Assembly: GCA_045579105.1 (NCBI GenBank)
Contig: JAZNLM010000047.1
Coordinates: forward strand, 1 to 26,270
From: Flemingiibacterium sp045579105
Lineage (GTDB): Bacteria; Bacillota; Clostridia; Oscillospirales; CAG-272
Direction: 5' to 3'
DNA length: 26,270 bases
In this document: positions 23,487 to 26,270 of the stretch, piece by piece
How positions within the stretch are numbered: the stretch's first letter is position 1
How the letters are laid out: each line of letters begins with the position of its first letter
The notes under the pieces: generated by a model
Database searches by the model: none
Told to the model about the DNA's origin: nothing
What the model saw: only the letters and a program-made list of their open reading frames with translations
Translations under genes and position numbers: made by a program

Positions 23487-25076
23487 TTAATTATCGTCAG
23501 AGCTTGCAAGCTCATCTATAGCGTTAGCCGTGCTTGTCTTTTTTTCTGGAGCATACTCGAGCTTTACGTCATTTACGGTAAGTCTGCCGTCTTCAAACGT
23601 GTTGAGTACCTCGAGCATCTCGGAAAATCTTTTAGTTATAATCGTAAGCGCCATCTGATTACTTGTGCGGATATGCACAAGCTCGTCCGTGTTGACTGTG
23701 AATCCCTTTGACGATTCGCGAAGCAGGCTTCCGAGCATTAAATCACGCTCACAGCATTTCTGAACAAACTCCGCCCAATACGGGAGTTGTCTGTACTCCT
23801 TCTTAACCGAAGAATCGACGGGCTTTACAGGCGTTTGCTCGTACTTTGGAACTTCTGCACCCACACTCAAATCCGCCGGATTATCTTCAGCCTTAACATC
23901 AGTTGCGGTCGCACTCACGCGGTACGCACCGGATTTAAGCTTGTCCTCAAGAAGAGTAAGCCTTGAAGCAAGCGCCTCGTTGGTGGTGGAAAATCTCTCA
24001 TCACACATACGAACGAGCGTCATCTCTGCAATAAGCCTCTTGGACGAGTTTGAGCTTCGCATAGCGCCAAGCGCTTCGTCAAGAAGCTTCGCGTGATAAA
24101 CAAGCGTTTCCACGGCAAAACGCGCGGATATTTCCATAAGCTCTGCGTACTGTCTTTCAGAGAGATCGAGATATTCTCTCGAATTTTTTGTTGTCTTAAC
24201 AACGAGCATATCGCGGTAAAAGGCGATGAGGTCTGTCCAAAGCACGGACAGATCCTTGCTCGAAATATACATTTTGCCGATCTCGGCAAATATCGTATCG
24301 TGGTCTTTGTCGCACACGGCGCGAAGGAGCTTCAGTATAACGTCGCGTCCGCCGGCGCCCGCAATTTCTTCAACCACATCCACGGTGACGGGCTTATTTT
24401 CACCTGAGCAAAGCTCGAGAAGCGATATAGCATCGCGCATACCGCCCTGCGCTAAATGCGCAAGCATAAACGCCGCTTCGTGTTCAAGCTCGATGCCCTC
24501 TTGCTTTGCGATATATTCAAGCCGCCCGGCTATAACTTCACTCGAAATACGTCTGAAATCGTATCTCTGACAGCGCGAGAGTATAGTCGCCGGAATTTTG
24601 TGAATTTCGGTGGTTGCGAGTATAAACATAACGTGCGCAGGCGGTTCTTCAAGCGTTTTGAGAAGCGCGTTGAACGCGCTCTGCGAGAGCATATGCACCT
24701 CGTCGATGATGTATACCTTTTTCTTTAGCTCCGCAGGAAGATATTCCACCTCGTCGCGTATCTGTCTTATATCGTCAACACCGTTGTTTGATGCGGCGTC
24801 CATTTCGACTATATCAATACAGCTTCCCGATTCCGCGGACAGACAAGCGGCGCATTTGCCGCAAGGATTGCCGTTTTCGGGATTTTCGCAGTTGACAGCC
24901 TTTGCGAGTATTTTTGCGCAGGTAGTTTTACCCGTACCGCGTGAGCCCATAAAGAGATATGCGTGCGAGGTTTTAGCATTTTCAACAGCATATCGCAAAA
25001 TAGCCGTTATATGGTCCTGACCGCAAACGTCAGAAAAGCTCTTCGGGCGCCATTTTCTGTATAATGCCTGATGCAA
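23487..25076 (-). CDS. dnaX: DNA polymerase III subunit gamma/tau
   Basis: Clamp-loader ATPase of the replisome. The protein starts MHQALYRKWRPKSF, has Walker A GSRGTGKT (44-51), four zinc-binding cysteines (C63, C72, C75, C78), Walker B VYIIDEVHML (121-130), sensor 1 LATTEIHKIP and an SRC motif (ILSRCQR), then a tau C-terminal part. I prefer the TTG at 25076 (529 aa): GGGAGG at 25086-25091 is 9 nt away, and the protein then matches the family start. An in-frame GTG at 25082 would add two residues but lies only 3 nt from that site. No A-rich slippery sequence for programmed gamma production was noticed. The gene directly follows the SRP RNA. Confidence 0.96.
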   Translation of the reverse strand: MHQALYRKWRPKSFSDVCGQDHITAILRYAVENAKTSHAYLFMGSRGTGKTTCAKILAKAVNCENPENGNPCGKCAACLSAESGSCIDIVEMDAASNNGVDDIRQIRDEVEYLPAELKKKVYIIDEVHMLSQSAFNALLKTLEEPPAHVMFILATTEIHKIPATILSRCQRYDFRRISSEVIAGRLEYIAKQEGIELEHEAAFMLAHLAQGGMRDAISLLELCSGENKPVTVDVVEEIAGAGGRDVILKLLRAVCDKDHDTIFAEIGKMYISSKDLSVLWTDLIAFYRDMLVVKTTKNSREYLDLSERQYAELMEISARFAVETLVYHAKLLDEALGAMRSSNSSKRLIAEMTLVRMCDERFSTTNEALASRLTLLEDKLKSGAYRVSATATDVKAEDNPADLSVGAEVPKYEQTPVKPVDSSVKKEYRQLPYWAEFVQKCCERDLMLGSLLRESSKGFTVNTDELVHIRTSNQMALTIITKRFSEMLEVLNTFEDGRLTVNDVKLEYAPEKKTSTANAIDELASSDDN

Positions 25077-25103
25077 CCGCACACACCTCCCAAAATTAAA
25101 TAG

Positions 25104-25409
25104 GACAAGCTATAAAATAAGACCATACACCCAAAGCTCGAACTGCTCTTATGTGCGTGAACGGCGGAATATACTCGGGACAGGTGACCTCGCGGCACAC
25201 CGGAGTAACTGCTTAATGCTGCTTGGTTCCCCACCTGACATGGTTCACAGCCTCCGATTGCGCAAGACCCATCCGTCAACATATAAGGCCCGACGTGCAG
25301 ACCACACAAAACCAGCCCTTACAATAGGAATCCACCCCTGCTGTAGCGGACTTCAGGTACAAGGCACCGCTAAATCCCCGGCTGGTATGGCCTTATTTTA
25401 TAGCTTGTC
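25104..25409 (-). ncRNA. ffs: Signal recognition particle RNA (large type with Alu domain)
   Basis: The minus strand holds the helix 8 signature GTCAGGTGGGGAACCAAGCA (plus-strand complement at about 25223-25242, GGAA-type tetraloop) that binds Ffh. Upstream in the RNA is an Alu-domain 5' part with TAGCGGTGCC, TTGTACCTG and AGTCCGCTA, matching the Bacillus 6S-type SRP RNA. The RNA ends pair: from 25409 inward and from 25104 inward, 25 bp can form with one G.U pair. The estimated length is about 306 nt; exact ends are inferred from this helix. SRP RNA just upstream of dnaX is the standard Bacillota position. FtsY, its receptor partner, is encoded at 6693-7601. Confidence 0.93.
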
Positions 25410-25445
25410 GTTTATCTGTCACCCTTTCGGTTTCGACATCAATAT

Positions 25446-25474
25446 ATTATAACAGATATTTTCAAATAATGCAA
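25446..25474 (-). promoter_or_regulatory. Promoter of the SRP RNA (and probably dnaX-ybaB-recR)
   Basis: -35 TTGCAT (25469-25474), 17-bp spacer and an exact -10 TATAAT (25446-25451). Transcription would start near 25439, leaving about 30 nt of 5' leader before the paired SRP RNA end, so the mature RNA would need trimming. No other promoter is visible before dnaX. Confidence 0.8.
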
Positions 25475-25522
25475 TAGGGTTTTCGAAATTTACAGCTTCG
25501 TTATATTTTGCTTAAAGACATC

Positions 25523-25765
25523 TTATTTACTGCCAAGCAAGCCGGGAGTTTTACTCCACGCTTTATCAGTGTCCTCTTTTATATACGTTCTTATTATTGT
25601 ACCGCAGTCAAGACAAAGGTCAGAGTAAGCCTCGGCAACACCCGTTATCCCGCCGAAAAGACCGCCACCCATTCTGTATTTAAGTCCAACGTTTCCTGTT
25701 TCGGTACTTTTGCCCCGCGCCACACTCACTTCAATTCTCTCACTATGGCAATACGGACATTTCAT
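25523..25765 (-). CDS. Small zinc-ribbon protein of unknown function
   Basis: An 80-aa hypothetical protein with two CxxC knuckles, C3-x2-C6 (KCPYC) and C51-x2-C54 (LCLDCG), separated by a glycine-rich middle (GGGLFGGITG). The spacing fits one zinc ribbon. The C-terminal tail is polar. Nothing in the sequence indicates a catalytic role; zinc ribbons of this size often mediate nucleic-acid or protein contacts. AAGGAG lies upstream of the ATG at 25765. It sits between ogg (17 nt) and the SRP RNA promoter and is probably cotranscribed with ogg. I do not recognise the family. Confidence 0.75.
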   Translation of the reverse strand: MKCPYCHSERIEVSVARGKSTETGNVGLKYRMGGGLFGGITGVAEAYSDLCLDCGTIIRTYIKEDTDKAWSKTPGLLGSK

Positions 25766-25782
25766 AATCGTTATATCTCCTT

Positions 25783-26270
25783 TTAAGTGTTATATCTCTC
25801 ATAGTAAAACAAATACTGCTGTGCAATGCCTGCGTATTTACCAAGCGCAGATATGTCAAGCCCGTCGGGATAATATTTCGCGAGTACTCGCTTTATCCAT
25901 ACGTCAATAGGAAACGCCTCGGTCTTGTCAAATCCGAACAGCATCGCGCATGCCGCAACCTTCGGTCCAACGCCCTTGATTTCACAAAGCAAACGCTCTG
26001 CCTCGCTCGGCTTTGCGGCACTTATCGCGGCATATTCAAGCCTACCTTCAGCCGCACGGCATGCCGCATCGTATATGTACTTTGCGCGAAATCCCGTTTT
26101 GAGCGCGAATATAGCGTCCTCGCCTGCATCGGCAAGCGCCCTCGCCGTCGGGAAGGAATAATAAACCTCTGTGCCACACTTGATTGGCTCACCCCACTCG
26201 CGGCTCATAGCCTCAATTATCTTTTTTATTCGTGGAATATTATTATTTTGCGACACGATGAACGAGCATA
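25783..26270 (-). CDS. ogg: 8-oxoguanine DNA glycosylase, C-terminal part (gene cut by window edge)
   Basis: Base-excision repair enzyme of the HhH-GPD superfamily that removes oxidised guanine. The frame is open to the last base of the window, so the 5' end is missing; a GTG at 26256 is an internal valine, since it falls within the conserved FIVSQNNNIPRIKKIIE. The helix-hairpin-helix EIKGVGPKVAACAMLFGF holds a lysine at the position of human OGG1 K249, and PIDVW has an aspartate 19 residues later, as D268 is in OGG1. This spacing and the SQNNN sequence favour OGG over AlkA (which lacks the catalytic lysine). The N-terminal domain lies outside the window. Confidence 0.93.
   Translation of the reverse strand, partial: CSFIVSQNNNIPRIKKIIEAMSREWGEPIKCGTEVYYSFPTARALADAGEDAIFALKTGFRAKYIYDAACRAAEGRLEYAAISAAKPSEAERLLCEIKGVGPKVAACAMLFGFDKTEAFPIDVWIKRVLAKYYPDGLDISALGKYAGIAQQYLFYYERYNT

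Noticed and set aside
25007..25452. Open frames of about 100 codons on both strands over the SRP RNA
   Set aside because: The conserved RNA signature, Alu domain and paired ends explain the sequence; the frames have no ribosome binding site or protein similarity I can see.
26254..26256. GTG as the start of the glycosylase gene
   Set aside because: The frame is open to the window end and residues before the GTG (CSFI) continue the conserved FIVSQNNN sequence, so the gene is truncated by the window, not short.

Overview
The window reads as chromosomal core sequence of a bacterium in the Clostridia (Bacillota), most likely an uncultivated gut-type lineage. Indicators are the long SRP RNA with an Alu domain, folate-dependent TrmFO, RqcH, YqeK, an LCP wall-polymer ligase, the yceD-rpmF pair and the dnaX-ybaB-recR cluster. 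The lineage call is an inference from gene content; no 16S or marker search was possible. All genes except one 61-aa reading frame lie on the minus strand. I see no insertion sequence, CRISPR array, rRNA or tRNA.

Layout, read in the direction of transcription (high to low coordinates): the 3' part of an 8-oxoguanine glycosylase gene (cut by the window edge) and a small zinc-ribbon protein; the SRP RNA with its own promoter, followed closely by dnaX, ybaB and recR; a strong promoter driving yceD and rpmF (L32, a 59-aa gene); a divergent pair consisting of a ribbon-helix-helix protein (+) and a SLOG-fold protein (-) around a palindromic operator; a promoter driving a GNAT acetyltransferase and rqcH, closed by a terminator; then a promoter upstream of dprA and a run of 14 closely spaced genes: dprA, topA, trmFO, rnc, a radical SAM gene, smc, ftsY, rdgB, yhbY, nadD, yqeK, an LCP gene, rsfS and leuS, ending in a hairpin terminator at the left edge.

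Functionally this is an information-processing block. It covers translation and ribosome assembly (leuS, rsfS, yhbY, yceD, rpmF, rqcH, trmFO, rnc), protein targeting (SRP RNA and ftsY), chromosome maintenance and repair (smc, topA, dprA, recR, dnaX, ybaB, ogg), nucleotide and NAD metabolism (rdgB, nadD, yqeK) and cell wall assembly (LCP).

The least ordinary parts are: (1) the divergent RHH/SLOG pair with an exact 11-bp inverted repeat and a second partial copy of the site around the SLOG promoter; (2) two diverged copies of an intergenic element of about 150 bp, placed alike just upstream of yhbY and smc, with two hairpins kept by compensating changes; (3) an SRP RNA whose ends can form a helix of about 25 bp; (4) a 65-bp nested palindrome downstream of rdgB. 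I did not find a clear new multi-gene system; the RHH/SLOG pair is the best candidate for something undescribed.
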